A stretch of 42,481 nt of DNA from Acidiferrobacterales bacterium (lineage in GTDB: Bacteria > Pseudomonadota > Gammaproteobacteria > Arenicellales > Poriferihabitantaceae). Location of the stretch: assembly GCA_019633985.1 (NCBI GenBank), contig JAHQWE010000025.1, positions 1-42,481 on the forward strand. Reading direction: 5' to 3'. A model generated the notes under the pieces. It worked only from the letters and a program-made list of their open reading frames with translations, did not search any database and was not told where the DNA came from. A program made the position numbers and the translations under genes. Numbering within the stretch: position 1 is the stretch's first letter; every line of letters starts with the position of its first letter. Shown one piece after another: positions 7,999 to 18,750 of this stretch.

Positions 7999-9204
7999 CT
8001 ATATATGCCTAGTGCCGCATTTCATTCTCTGCTGCAGCTGGTAACAGCTATAGGCGACAATACTTGAAAACGCCAGATACAAGTATTCAACGCGAAACCG
8101 TAATCTCATCTCCGACACAACGATTAGCCCGAAGAGAAAAAACACTAATAAATATTGAATGACCTCCATTTTCTTCATACTGTTGTTTCTCAATGCAAAC
8201 CAACTCAGCGTCAAAAACGGAACCAAAGTGATCACCCATGAAAATGGCGCCCTCACAAAAACCTGAATTTCAGTCAAAAGTAAATTATTCAGAAATATAT
8301 TCAGGTTGTACATTTGATTCATCGAGGTCAAGAAGAACAGCACGGCCTGTATTTTCCAAAACAAAGCGTACTCACCATTCCTGGCCTCCAACCTTGCAAG
8401 TATCCCGAGACAAAAGAATAAGCTAACCGGGAATAATGCCGAAGGGTTGCCCTCAGGAAAAAAGGTGTAGTTTGGAACAATGACGGTGAGCGTTACCAGC
8501 ATTTGCAATGCAAACAAAAGAAACACCAGGGTCGGCATTAAATAGAGATATTCCACGACTCTAGTTGCATTTAAAAAGGAACGGTCAGTATCACCAGCTC
8601 GCTTCATTGCCATCAGGCCCGCCGTAATCAAAATTCCAATCGCAACCAGTTCAATGCTTTCTTCACCAACCAGTCGCGCACGACGCCAGAATGGGTGAAG
8701 AAATGTGGGGTCGTGCTCGATAAATTCGAGTCCGGCAACCATGGCAAATATACCGATGCCGATCGATATCAAAACCACGATTATTCTTAATGCCGGGCGT
8801 TTCGCCAGGTTTGCCAGTGAGGCAACAAAACCGATGCCGAAGATTGCGGCGAACGGCAATAAACCTTCCCAGCCCGCTGCTCTCGCCACCGTTTCATGAA
8901 GAGAACCGATCTCATCAAAACACAGGGCCACCATCGCAAGCGCCAGAATAAACCAAGGCCATACCGTTATACCTTGTGCGAGTGAGAGCATTCCCACTCT
9001 AGCGAAAATAATCCCTGACATGAGCAACCCGATTCCTGACCACCAGACTCCATAACTCATTTCATGGGTCAAACTTACTCCGCGGTAGGAATAATGAAGC
9101 CAGGCAGGGTACTTGGTCAGAAAGTACATCACCATCACCACGATAAATGCCGCGCTGACCAGCCATATCCAGTACCACTGGCGAAAGATCGAAGGATATT
9201 GCAT
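7999..9204 (-). CDS. uncharacterised multi-pass membrane protein
   Basis: About 401 residues, mostly hydrophobic, with roughly ten or eleven predicted TM helices; it ends in a short basic cytoplasmic tail. A conserved-looking CFDEIGSLHE (near residue 94) sits at the end of a helix, a pattern I have seen in unannotated bacterial membrane proteins. I recognise no enzymatic or transport family. Its ATG overlaps the stop of the upstream gene (TGATG at 9202-9206), so the two are translationally coupled and probably act together. Because it faces the acyltransferase gene convergently, a link to surface glycan modification is only a guess from position. Confidence 0.7.
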   Translation of the reverse strand: MQYPSIFRQWYWIWLVSAAFIVVMVMYFLTKYPAWLHYSYRGVSLTHEMSYGVWWSGIGLLMSGIIFARVGMLSLAQGITVWPWFILALAMVALCFDEIGSLHETVARAAGWEGLLPFAAIFGIGFVASLANLAKRPALRIIVVLISIGIGIFAMVAGLEFIEHDPTFLHPFWRRARLVGEESIELVAIGILITAGLMAMKRAGDTDRSFLNATRVVEYLYLMPTLVFLLFALQMLVTLTVIVPNYTFFPEGNPSALFPVSLFFCLGILARLEARNGEYALFWKIQAVLFFLTSMNQMYNLNIFLNNLLLTEIQVFVRAPFSWVITLVPFLTLSWFALRNNSMKKMEVIQYLLVFFLFGLIVVSEMRLRFRVEYLYLAFSSIVAYSCYQLQQRMKCGTRHI

Positions 9205-10121
9205 CAGCTACCGGCCACTTTGTGGGCACGCGGCAGCCACACGCTGGTTGCGAAACAAATCACTAGCCAAAGTAGCAGCCGAAAAAATCCGATTAGCAAC
9301 CTATTCATGGTATCTAACTCAATACTCTCCAGAGAAGGCAAGGTCAGCCAAACTGGTTCACCAACTTTAAACCCACTAAGTAACAGAAAAATTCGATCCA
9401 TCTCCATATCGACAGTGCCACCTCTTTCGCTTAGTTTCACCTGTAATAGCTCCTCTCCCGTTAGTTCCAGCAACGGTAAATCCATATAGGCGAGTCGATG
9501 CTGATAGCTGATGGAAAGTAAACGAACCACAACCTTAGCGATTGAAGTTTCGATCTTCAGTTTCGGCGCTTCATGAGGTTGTTCAAAATAAATCTGGCTT
9601 CCCAAATACACCTCGATTTCCAGCTTGTCATTCATTCGGTTGTAGAACCTGTCATCAAGATTCGGGGTGATTCCCTCAGATTCATAGAGGGTGATAGAGG
9701 TACCAGCCGAGAGATTGGGGAGCTTCACCAATATTCGGTTTACGGAAACGGGCAGGATAACAAGCGCAACGCTCACCAAAACCATGACCGTCCGATTGAG
9801 CGCGTCAGTCTGCAACCCGTTTGCAGTCGCTGCATATGCGCCCAGCCCCCAGGACACCAACAGAATCACTCCAGAGAAGTAAATGGTCATGATATCGTCG
9901 AATACCCAGATAGATGTCAGCACGAACACAGCTGAAACCACGGCTATTTGGATACGGGAGATAAACCGATGGACAGATTCAGGAAGGGTCAGGCAACACG
10001 CTACGTAAGCAGCAACCAACAACAGCCACCAGAATTGCAGAATCGGATGGGTAATCGCGTTGTCAAACCAAAAACTTGCGCCAATCATTAAGGCAAAGCA
10101 AGCAACCAGAATCAGAAACAC
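9204..10121 (-). CDS. uncharacterised membrane protein, coupled to the 401-residue gene downstream
   Basis: About 305 residues. Four or so TM helices lie in the N-terminal 135 residues, a soluble beta-rich segment of about 120 residues (about 135-265, with FEQPHEAPKLKIE and MDLPLLELTGEELLQ) follows, and a final TM lies near the C-terminus. This suggests a membrane-anchored extracytoplasmic domain. The start is uncertain: GTG 10121 keeps the first helix whole and a TGA lies four codons upstream; ATG 10088 is the alternative. No recognised family. The stop overlaps the next gene's ATG. The preceding 97-nt gap to the SDR gene carries two small palindromes. Confidence 0.62.
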   Translation of the reverse strand: MFLILVACFALMIGASFWFDNAITHPILQFWWLLLVAAYVACCLTLPESVHRFISRIQIAVVSAVFVLTSIWVFDDIMTIYFSGVILLVSWGLGAYAATANGLQTDALNRTVMVLVSVALVILPVSVNRILVKLPNLSAGTSITLYESEGITPNLDDRFYNRMNDKLEIEVYLGSQIYFEQPHEAPKLKIETSIAKVVVRLLSISYQHRLAYMDLPLLELTGEELLQVKLSERGGTVDMEMDRIFLLLSGFKVGEPVWLTLPSLESIELDTMNRLLIGFFRLLLWLVICFATSVWLPRAHKVAGS

Positions 10122-10142
10122 GAATGAAGTTCAACGAGCGAG

Positions 10143-10186
10143 GGACCGGGTCCGATCATAAAGTATTTGGAAAGTGTGGACCACAC
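10143..10186. repeat. two short palindromes in the gap between the SDR gene and the 305-residue membrane gene
   Basis: GGACCGGGTCC at 10143-10153 and GTGTGGACCACAC at 10174-10186 are palindromic about a single central base. They lie 22 and 53 bases ahead of the GTG start at 10121. They could be a binding site or weak hairpins; neither has a T-run, so I do not call them terminators. Confidence 0.4.
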
Positions 10187-10218
10187 CCTCGGGGCCGTAA
10201 TCGAAGTACGGCTACCTC

Positions 10219-10998
10219 TCAAACAGCCGACAATAGTGTGCCACCATCCACAGTGATCACCGAGCCATTTATGTAACTTCCTGCATCACTGGCGAGTAAC
10301 AATATCGGCCCTTCGAGCTCAGATAGCTTGCCAGCTCTTCCGGGAAATAACGTTGAAATATACTGACTTCCTTTATCACTCTTGAGAAAAGAACGATTTA
10401 TCTCAGTCTCGAAATAGCCTGGGGCGATAGCGTTAACGCGAATGCCTTTGCCACCCCATTCAAGCGCCATCGATTTTGTCAAATGAACGACAGCCGACTT
10501 GGCGGCCCCATAATTGGCGTTTTGTTTTTGTGCGACGAATCCAAGAATTGACGCGATATTAACAATCACACCACCGCGCTGCTGCTCCAGCATTTTCCGG
10601 GCAACGACCTGCGCCACCCGCCATACAGAACCCAGATTTGTATCCACCACCGATCGCCAATCGTTTTCCGACATGTCGAGTAACCTCGCTGTTCTGGCAA
10701 TCCCTGCATTGTTTATCAAAATATCAATCTGACCAAAATGGGAAATTGCCGCCTGCAGCCCGGTTTCAACACTGTCACGACTGTCCACATCCATTGACAC
10801 AGGGAGTAGTTGCGTGGGATTGGCAGCCTCTCGTGACGCCACCTCTACCGCCAACGTTTCCAGTTTTTCCATTCGTCTTGCGGCTAGCACTACATTGGCG
10901 CCCTGCTGAACAAACATTGCCGCGATATGTGCCCCAATACCGGAAGACGCACCTGTGATCAGGACAGTCTTCCCTTTAACGTCAAATAAGTTTTTCAT
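10219..10998 (-). CDS. short-chain dehydrogenase/reductase
   Basis: A 259-residue classical SDR, an NAD(P)-dependent oxidoreductase of the FabG-like fold. The nucleotide motif TGASSGIG (15-22), NNAG (96-99) and the catalytic tetrad N121, S150, Y163 and K167 (YGAAK) are all present, so the enzyme should be active. The ARR after the second beta-strand hints at NADPH preference. Start is ATG 10996-10998; a GTG directly before it would add one codon. Downstream of cobU by 83 bp and upstream of the membrane pair. Substrate cannot be assigned from sequence; fatty-acyl, steroid or sugar alcohols are all possible. Confidence 0.88.
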   Translation of the reverse strand: MKNLFDVKGKTVLITGASSGIGAHIAAMFVQQGANVVLAARRMEKLETLAVEVASREAANPTQLLPVSMDVDSRDSVETGLQAAISHFGQIDILINNAGIARTARLLDMSENDWRSVVDTNLGSVWRVAQVVARKMLEQQRGGVIVNIASILGFVAQKQNANYGAAKSAVVHLTKSMALEWGGKGIRVNAIAPGYFETEINRSFLKSDKGSQYISTLFPGRAGKLSELEGPILLLASDAGSYINGSVITVDGGTLLSAV

Positions 10999-11081
10999 CA
11001 CGCACTTTCTCTGAGGGAGGAAGAGATAGCTGATCGGTCTATTCAGAGCGGTAGCGCCGTCGACATCAGCGAAATAAAGAT

Positions 11082-11603
11082 CTAATCCAGACCCGGTTTT
11101 TTAATTGCCGTCGGAATTCCGAAAGTCACCATCGTAACCCGATCTGCGATCGAGGCGACATCCTGATGCAGCCAACCTGCTTCGTCGACAAAATCCCTGC
11201 TGAGTTGCCCCATGGGCACAACACCCAAACTCACTTCATTGGTTACAAGGAAAATTTGGGACTTTGCTGCTTTCAATGCGGTCAAGAAACGCTTTTTTTC
11301 GATTGGCCAATCGTTTGATTCTTCACTACAAAGCCAGTTGGTTAGCCACAAAGTCAGGCAGTCCACCAACAGCACCTGGCCTTCGCTGGACTGCTTTATC
11401 ACCGCAGAAAGACATATGGGCTCTTCGATCAGGTTCCACTCATTGCCTCGCTCCGCCTGGTGACGGGCAATGCGTTGATCCATACCCTCATCACCGCCGG
11501 TCGCAGTAGCGACAAAAATATGTTCACCTGCCGTCGCCGAAGCCCGATCCAGCGCGTATCGACTTTTGCCGCTACGTGCTCCGCCAGCCACCAGCTCAAT
11601 CAT
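11082..11603 (-). CDS. cobU: adenosylcobinamide kinase / adenosylcobinamide-phosphate guanylyltransferase
   Basis: CobU (CobP) phosphorylates adenosylcobinamide and then transfers GMP to it, in the late assembly of the cobalamin nucleotide loop. The 173-residue protein has the P-loop GGARSGKS at 7-14, the candidate guanylylated histidine H48 in ARHQAERG, the DCLTLWLTN segment, and VTNEVSLGVVP followed by LSRDFVDEAGWLHQ, all family hallmarks. The ATG at 11603 lies 24 bp after the NfeD stop, so it appears to be read through from that operon. No other cob gene and no cobalamin riboswitch is visible in the window, so its partners lie elsewhere. Confidence 0.92.
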   Translation of the reverse strand: MIELVAGGARSGKSRYALDRASATAGEHIFVATATGGDEGMDQRIARHQAERGNEWNLIEEPICLSAVIKQSSEGQVLLVDCLTLWLTNWLCSEESNDWPIEKKRFLTALKAAKSQIFLVTNEVSLGVVPMGQLSRDFVDEAGWLHQDVASIADRVTMVTFGIPTAIKKPGLD

Positions 11604-11627
11604 GGTGGCGTGAGACAGCTGGTTTTT

Positions 11628-12080
11628 CTAGGGTTGCGATACCGCCTCCACTTCAAACACAGAACCTTCCGCAGCAATCACACGGACTTGCGCGCCTTCG
11701 GCTAATTTTGGCCCGCGCACTCGCCATTGACTATCATCAACAGAAATCTTGCCATAGCCATTCGATATGGGCTCAATTAACGTGAACACTCTTCCCACAT
11801 ATTGTTGGGCGCGGCGATTTAAATTCGGGAGCTCGCTGGGGAGTTGAGCTTTGAAAAAGAATCTTCGCGACACAACAATACTGGCAATGGACAAAACAGA
11901 GAACAGAATAAATTGTCCCTGCCAGCTCATATCTGGCACCACAAATAGGACCAGAGCAGTCACAAGGGCCGATACACCCAGCCACAAAAAGAATGTAAAG
12001 GGCGCTACCAGCTCTAGTGCAAGTAACGCTAAACCTAGTATCAACCAGCTCCAGTGGTTCATCGCAAATATATCAATCAT
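11628..12080 (-). CDS. NfeD-like membrane protein
   Basis: Short NfeD (150 residues): two to three TM helices in the N-terminal 75 residues, then a soluble OB-fold-like beta domain to the end (RVFTLIEPISNGYGKISVDD and GAQVRVIAAEGSVFEVE). NfeD proteins are partners of SPFH/stomatin proteins in the membrane, and the stomatin gene is immediately upstream here, which supports the assignment. Start is ATG 12078-12080 with AGGAG six bases ahead; the GTG just upstream is less likely. It lacks the ClpP-like protease domain of long NfeD proteins. Confidence 0.88.
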   Translation of the reverse strand: MIDIFAMNHWSWLILGLALLALELVAPFTFFLWLGVSALVTALVLFVVPDMSWQGQFILFSVLSIASIVVSRRFFFKAQLPSELPNLNRRAQQYVGRVFTLIEPISNGYGKISVDDSQWRVRGPKLAEGAQVRVIAAEGSVFEVEAVSQP

Positions 12081-12116
12081 CACTATCTCCTCGTTAAACA
12101 GGTGGATAAACGGACT

Positions 12117-13064
12117 TTAAGAGCTCTTATCTCCACCTGTCTTAAAAGTTTCTTTTGCAATTTCTCCAATTCCGCCCAAAGAGCCTAGTAAGCTGGTCGC
12201 TTCCAGAGGTAAGAACATCACCTTCTGATTGTCAGCGGCGGCAACCTGCTTCAAAGCTTCAGTATAGTTTTGGGCAACGAAATAATTGATTGCCTGGGTG
12301 TTTCCCTGCTCAATTGCCGCCGACACCATTCTGGTTGCGTTGGCTTCAGCCTCAGCTTCTCGTTCCCGCGCTTCCGCATTGCGAAATGCGGCTTCTTTTT
12401 CGCCCTCTGCCTCGAGAATAGCCGCCTGTTTATTCCCCTCAGCTCGCAGGATTTCTGACTGTCTCGCACCTTCAGCGACCAATATCTCAGCGCGCTTATC
12501 ACGCTCGGCTTTCATCTGATTGGCCATAGAATCCACTAGGTCCTGGGGCGGTGTGATGTCTTTAATTTCGATCCGAGTCACCTTAATCCCCCATGGAGTA
12601 GTCGCTGTATCGACCACATTCAGCAGATTGGCGTTGATCGCGTCTCTCTTGGATAAGGATTCGTCAAGATCCATCGAACCCAGTACGGTTCGTATATTAG
12701 TCATGGTCAGATTCAACACTGCATTCTCCAGATTATTCACCTCGTAACTCGCCTTCGCGGCATCTAGAACCTGAAAAAACACGACACCATCGACCCGAAC
12801 TACCGCGTTGTCTCTGGTAATTACTTCTTGAGATGGCACTTCCAATACGCGCTCCATGACGTTGACCTTGGCCCCTATCGAGTCGATATAAGGTATTAGG
12901 AAGTGAATTCCGGGGCGCATGGTGCGGGTAAATCGCCCAAAACGCTCGATCGTATATTCGTAACCCTGCTGAACCGTGACGACCGACTTCATTACGGTAA
13001 GCACAGCGAGCACGATAAGGATGATTACAGCGATAGAAGCACCGCCAATCGTCGTTTCAAACAT
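12117..13064 (-). CDS. SPFH/Band-7 stomatin-like protein
   Basis: A 315-residue stomatin-type protein: an N-terminal membrane anchor (about 5-25), the SPFH domain (about 28-200; [37 protein letters not shown]), then a charged alpha-helical region ([13 protein letters not shown], and Ala/Glu-rich heptads) that drives ring or scaffold oligomerisation. Such proteins organise membrane microdomains and protect or regulate membrane proteases. ATG 13064 has AGAGGAG a few bases upstream. A sigma-70-like promoter lies at 13091-13120. The NfeD partner gene follows, 36 bp downstream; similar to QmcA in E. coli. Confidence 0.93.
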   Translation of the reverse strand: MFETTIGGASIAVIILIVLAVLTVMKSVVTVQQGYEYTIERFGRFTRTMRPGIHFLIPYIDSIGAKVNVMERVLEVPSQEVITRDNAVVRVDGVVFFQVLDAAKASYEVNNLENAVLNLTMTNIRTVLGSMDLDESLSKRDAINANLLNVVDTATTPWGIKVTRIEIKDITPPQDLVDSMANQMKAERDKRAEILVAEGARQSEILRAEGNKQAAILEAEGEKEAAFRNAEAREREAEAEANATRMVSAAIEQGNTQAINYFVAQNYTEALKQVAAADNQKVMFLPLEATSLLGSLGGIGEIAKETFKTGGDKSS

Positions 13065-13090
13065 GGTTTTTCTCCTCTCTTTATTACCCG

Positions 13091-13120
13091 CTTATATGGG
13101 GTAAATTGTCACTTTTACAA
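13091..13120 (-). promoter_or_regulatory. sigma-70-like promoter of the stomatin-NfeD operon
   Basis: On the minus strand, TTGTAA (13115-13120) and TATAAG (13091-13096) are separated by 18 bases. The -35 matches consensus at four of six positions and the -10 at five of six. The predicted transcript starts about 20 bases before the stomatin ATG. Confidence 0.45.
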
Positions 13121-13144
13121 GGTACGCACTGACAACCATTGACA

Positions 13145-13183
13145 CGAAAATCGGTTAAATCCTGTCATTTTCGGTCATTTTCG
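13145..13183. repeat. inverted and tandem repeat in the stomatin/TPR divergent region
   Basis: GTCATTTTCG occurs twice in tandem (13164-13173, 13174-13183). CGAAAAT at 13145-13151 is the inverse of the ATTTTCG part, so the three half-sites form a possible operator in a 238-bp divergent intergenic region. Confidence 0.45.
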
Positions 13184-13302
13184 CCTAAAACACCGACTTT
13201 AATAGACTGTGTAATATCGCCATGAATTAGCTTGTCATTCTGTATTTCAACACCTTCGGCATCGGGTAAACTTACACGTAGCATATCAACTACACAATCC
13301 AT

Positions 13303-14469
13303 ATGTGGCACTGGTACGACAACTTATCAGAAAACACGAGAATCGCATTTGTCGGTTTCTCTGCCGTCGTTCTGGTGGGGTTTGTTGAGTTGAAGTCAGT
13401 GGCACCCCATTTGGCTCAATCGGACGTCGAAATTTCGAGCAATGTGAACAAAAATCATCGACCGTCAACGCCCTCCGCAAATGATGAATTGAATAAAGCG
13501 CTGTTTGAAGAGACCGCGCAATCGGTTCGGGACATCGACCCACTATTCGAGATTTTAATGCGTAATGGCGCCTTTGGTGCTTTGAAAAATCGTCTTTTAA
13601 ATCTTGCGGCAGAAGCGGTAAGCCAAAACCAAAAAGATTCCCTCGCCAACACCCTTGTACTTCTTGGACAAGTCTCTATTGAACAACAAAATCTGAGCGC
13701 TGCAGAAGTTTACTTGTTCGAGGCCCTGGATATCCTGGAACCAGGTAAAGATGATGAAATTCGCACCAACATCTATGTGCAATTAGGGAGAACATACCTG
13801 AAGTCGCGGCAAATCGCGCGTGATGCCGGCTACGCTTACGATGCTCTCCAGATTGGTCGGACCCAATTAAAGCAGCGAAGATTTGATCTCGCCGAAACAA
13901 ACATTCGCCTTGCGATTGATCATAGCCTTTCCATTCATCGCTACAATGCCGCGGCTAGCGGTTATGAATCACTCGCTCACCTTTACCGAACAATTGGTGA
14001 TGTGTTTCAGGCAGAAGAAGCACAGCTCGAGGCAATTCGACTTTACTCATCTTCTGGCCAAACCGATATGTCACTTTCGCTACTGGAAAAGGCGAAGAAT
14101 GCAGGTATCGATGAATGGCGACTATTCGATATGGAACAGCAGATTGCGACCAATCGCCAAACTTATGAAGAAAGTATCAGCCAGATAGGGACGGCCAAGG
14201 ACTATCGACGACTCTATAACTATTACCTGAACCAGGGAGATAAGCAGCGCGCCTGGCACTTCAGATTACTCGCGAGCCAATCATTGGAGGAGGTCTCTAA
14301 GCGTGCCATGTTTCATCGCCAACAGGGTGTATTAGCGATACTTTATAATTCGAACGAAGCGATGTCGAAGGCGAAGCGTTACTTCGCAGATGCCTCTGCT
14401 CGATTTGAAGAAACCGGAGACGCGGACGGCCTTATCGAAACCAATTTGATGCAATCCGAAGTCTATTGA
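13303..14469 (+). CDS. membrane-anchored TPR-like protein, unknown function
   Basis: A 388-residue protein with an N-terminal TM anchor (about 13-32) followed by a linker and a long alpha-helical repeat region (about 75-385) whose hydrophobic spacing fits tetratricopeptide-like pairs, e.g. around AEVYLFEALDILEPGKDDEI and ESLAHLYRTIGDVFQAEEA. TPR arrays are protein-protein scaffolds, so a partner rather than a reaction is expected. The C-terminus is hydrophilic. It reads divergently from the stomatin operon and ends convergent with the phosphomannomutase gene, 26 bp away. Function not recognisable. Confidence 0.7.
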   Translation: MWHWYDNLSENTRIAFVGFSAVVLVGFVELKSVAPHLAQSDVEISSNVNKNHRPSTPSANDELNKALFEETAQSVRDIDPLFEILMRNGAFGALKNRLLNLAAEAVSQNQKDSLANTLVLLGQVSIEQQNLSAAEVYLFEALDILEPGKDDEIRTNIYVQLGRTYLKSRQIARDAGYAYDALQIGRTQLKQRRFDLAETNIRLAIDHSLSIHRYNAAASGYESLAHLYRTIGDVFQAEEAQLEAIRLYSSSGQTDMSLSLLEKAKNAGIDEWRLFDMEQQIATNRQTYEESISQIGTAKDYRRLYNYYLNQGDKQRAWHFRLLASQSLEEVSKRAMFHRQQGVLAILYNSNEAMSKAKRYFADASARFEETGDADGLIETNLMQSEVY

Positions 14470-14495
14470 TTCGAGTGTTGGCGGATGCGTTGCAG

Positions 14496-15869
14496 TCAGA
14501 AAGGAAGCTCAAGACCACTTCGGGTTGAAATTAGAAGATCCCGAAACTGACCCTGAATTCTTTGCAATCCTTCTTCTGTATGTGACTCAAACCGCATGAT
14601 CAAAGTGGGTGTGGTATTGGACGGTCGAATCAAACCAAAACCATCGTCAAAATCAACACGCAAACCATCGATTTTACTGACCGCTCCATTTTCAAAGTGA
14701 GCGTTTTGATTGAGCTCTTCCATCAATGCATAGTGCTCCCCCTCTGCCATTTCCAGTCGCAGCTCTGGGGTGTTAATCGTATTTGGCAGAGCGCCGAACA
14801 CATCGGAAGCAGATTGATCATTCGCGGCAATCAACTCACATAGTCGGGCGCCCGCATACAGGCCATCGTCAAATCCCCCCCAGCGATCATTGAAGAAGAT
14901 ATGTCCGCTCATTTCGCCTGCCAGTGCAGCGCCCGATTCCCGAAGCTTTGCCTTGATAAACGAGTGACCAGTTTTCCACATGGTCGCCTTACCGCCATGT
15001 GCCTCAATATCGGCCGGTAGAATTTGCGAACACTTCACATCGAAAATAATCTCTGCACCGGGCGTAGCCTCCAAAATACTTCGCGAAAAAAGCAGCATTT
15101 GGCGGTCCGGCCAGATGACTGAGCCATCCGGAGCTACCACGCCGAGACGGTCAGCGTCGCCATCAAAAGCCATGCCAAATTCAGCGCCGGTTTTTTGAAC
15201 CTCGGCAATTAGATCCTGCAGGTTTTCCAGCTGACTGGGGTCCGGATGATGGTTAGGAAAATTGCCGTCCACCTCACAAAATAGCTCAGTAACGTCGCAT
15301 CCAATGCCACGAAAAAGCTCTGTTGCTACCGCACCACCTACACCGTTACCACAATCAATCACCACCTTTAGAGGTCGCTTCAATTTTACGTCGCTGACGA
15401 CCTTATCGCGGTATGCAGAAAGCATTTCCCGCTTCTCCAACGTGCCCGACCCCTGGACAAAATCTTGATCGAGAATTCGTTGTTTGATTTTCTGAATCAA
15501 CTCACCTGACAAGGTTGTACCGTTGATCATCATTTTCAAGCCATTGTATTCGGGTGGATTATGACTCCCGGTCACCTGCACCCCGGTACCAGTTTGAAAC
15601 TCTTTGGTTGCAAAATACAGTGTCGGGGTGGGGACTTGGCCAATATCTATCACGTCGCAGCCACTCGACAGAATTCCTTTTGCCAAAGATTCTCCAAGAG
15701 ATACTCCAGACAACCTGCCATCACGGCCGATGACAAATGTGTTCACCCCTTGCGAGAGCGCTTCAGCGCCCAAAGCACATCCGATCAGCTCAACCATGTC
15801 GTTGGTTAGAGAATGATCAACGATTCCTCGGATATCATAGGCTTTAAAAATTTCGTGCGGAAATGACAT
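14496..15869 (-). CDS. algC: phosphomannomutase/phosphoglucomutase (AlgC-like)
   Basis: A 457-residue alpha-D-phosphohexomutase interconverting mannose or glucose 6- and 1-phosphates, supplying GDP-mannose and UDP- or dTDP-glucose pathways. The phosphoserine loop TGSHNPPEYNG holds S102, the metal loop DGDADR is 236-241, the sugar-recognition loop GEMSGH is 318-323, and the phosphate-binding RPSNTTP is 415-421. The N-terminal FKAYDIRG is typical. All key residues are intact. It is 36 bp downstream of lpd in the same direction, perhaps at the end of that operon. Symbol algC is by function; manB/pgm naming is equally possible. Confidence 0.92.
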   Translation of the reverse strand: MSFPHEIFKAYDIRGIVDHSLTNDMVELIGCALGAEALSQGVNTFVIGRDGRLSGVSLGESLAKGILSSGCDVIDIGQVPTPTLYFATKEFQTGTGVQVTGSHNPPEYNGLKMMINGTTLSGELIQKIKQRILDQDFVQGSGTLEKREMLSAYRDKVVSDVKLKRPLKVVIDCGNGVGGAVATELFRGIGCDVTELFCEVDGNFPNHHPDPSQLENLQDLIAEVQKTGAEFGMAFDGDADRLGVVAPDGSVIWPDRQMLLFSRSILEATPGAEIIFDVKCSQILPADIEAHGGKATMWKTGHSFIKAKLRESGAALAGEMSGHIFFNDRWGGFDDGLYAGARLCELIAANDQSASDVFGALPNTINTPELRLEMAEGEHYALMEELNQNAHFENGAVSKIDGLRVDFDDGFGLIRPSNTTPTLIMRFESHTEEGLQRIQGQFRDLLISTRSGLELPF

Positions 15870-15905
15870 TATCTTAGTTTTTGTTGTCCAGTTTCAGAAT
15901 CCCAT

Positions 15906-17375
<1,470 letters not shown>

Positions 17376-17446
17376 TCACCGCCGCTTTTATTGTGTGCAG
17401 CTCGTCACTAATCTCTGCTTTAAAACAGCAGAATGAAAAATATGAT

Positions 17447-18688
17447 TTAGCAGTCCAGCAGCAGTCTTGCCGGATCTTCGATCATATCTTTGATGGTTAC
17501 GAGAAATTGTACTGCTTCCTTACCATCCACGATTCGATGGTCATAAGACAATGCGAGATACATCATCGGTTGTACAACCACTTCCCCATTTTCGGCCATA
17601 GGGCGATCCTGAATCTTGTGCATACCAAGTATCGCACTTTGCGGCGGATTGATGATCGGTGTTGACAGCAGTGAACCAAACACTCCGCCGTTGGTAATCG
17701 TGAACGTGCCTCCTGAAAGATCAGAAAGGTTAATTTTTCCCTCTTTTGCCTGTGCGCCGAATTCTCTGATTTGCGATTCGACACCGGAAAAACTCATATC
17801 TTCGCAATTTCTCAAAACCGGAACCACGAGGCCTCTCGGAGAAGATACCGCGATACCGATATCCTGATAGCTGTGACGCACCAGATCAGTTCCATCGATA
17901 TAGGCATTCACTAACGGAAATTTCTGCAGCGCTGCGACACTCGCCTTGACGAAAAAAGACATAAAACCCAGACGAGTTCCATGCACCTTTTCAAAATCTT
18001 CTTTGTATTTGCTGCGCAGCGCCATGACCGGCCCCATGTTCACTTCGTTAAAAGTTGTCAACATCGCCGCAGTCTGCTGCGACTGCACCAGCCGCGTTGC
18101 AATCGTTTGGCGCAGTCTTGACATCGGTTCACGAATTTCTTCACGGGACCCTGGTACAGAAGCAGGAGCAGCGGTAGCTTTCGGCGCAGGGGCTACCGCT
18201 TGAGGAGCCGGAGCAGTCGATTCCGATTTGCCACCTCCTTCGGTCGGCGTCACTTCATTGGTGATGAAGTCGAGCAAATCCTCCTTGGTCAGTCGCCCAC
18301 CCGGTCCTGATGGAGTAATCGCCGAAGGATCAATACCATGCTCTTCTACCAAACGCTGCACGGCAGGCCCCATCAACGGATCCTCTCCGGATTTGGTAGT
18401 TTCCACTTTCGCCCCGCTAACGGAATCTGTTGGTGGCGGGGACGCCGCAGCGCCCGGTTCTAGTGTGGCTAACACCTGCCCTGATGTCACAGTATCGCCT
18501 GAGGCAGCCAGCAGCTCAACGACAACGCCATCTTCAGGGGAAGGCACCTCGAGCACCACTTTATCCGTTTCCACCTCGACCAGGACTTCATCTCTGCTGA
18601 TGCTGTCTCCGGGCTGCTTGTTCCAGTCCAGTAACAATCCGTCGGCAACCGATTCAGGTAATACGGGAACTTTAATTTCTAAGGGCAT
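17447..18688 (-). CDS. sucB: dihydrolipoyllysine-residue succinyltransferase (E2 of 2-oxoglutarate dehydrogenase)
   Basis: E2 core of the oxoglutarate complex: it accepts the succinyl group from SucA on a lipoyl arm and passes it to CoA. The 413-residue protein has one lipoyl domain (1-77, K43 in [11 protein letters not shown]), a Pro/Ala-rich linker, an E3/E1-binding domain (about 103-141, [11 protein letters not shown]), another Pro/Ala linker, and the catalytic domain with H384 and D388 in SYDHRIVDG. Length and single lipoyl domain fit SucB rather than AceF. It is 62 bp after sucA, transcribed leftward in the same operon. Confidence 0.96.
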   Translation of the reverse strand: MPLEIKVPVLPESVADGLLLDWNKQPGDSISRDEVLVEVETDKVVLEVPSPEDGVVVELLAASGDTVTSGQVLATLEPGAAASPPPTDSVSGAKVETTKSGEDPLMGPAVQRLVEEHGIDPSAITPSGPGGRLTKEDLLDFITNEVTPTEGGGKSESTAPAPQAVAPAPKATAAPASVPGSREEIREPMSRLRQTIATRLVQSQQTAAMLTTFNEVNMGPVMALRSKYKEDFEKVHGTRLGFMSFFVKASVAALQKFPLVNAYIDGTDLVRHSYQDIGIAVSSPRGLVVPVLRNCEDMSFSGVESQIREFGAQAKEGKINLSDLSGGTFTITNGGVFGSLLSTPIINPPQSAILGMHKIQDRPMAENGEVVVQPMMYLALSYDHRIVDGKEAVQFLVTIKDMIEDPARLLLDC

Positions 18689-18750
18689 GATGTTTGGGTT
18701 GTATGGTTTTCCGGTTTATCGGCCAGCCAGGCTGGATAGATATATAGTTT

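Noticed and set aside
10219-13064. Cobalamin riboswitch upstream of cobU
   Set aside because: The upstream DNA is NfeD coding sequence with no B12-box or long leader.
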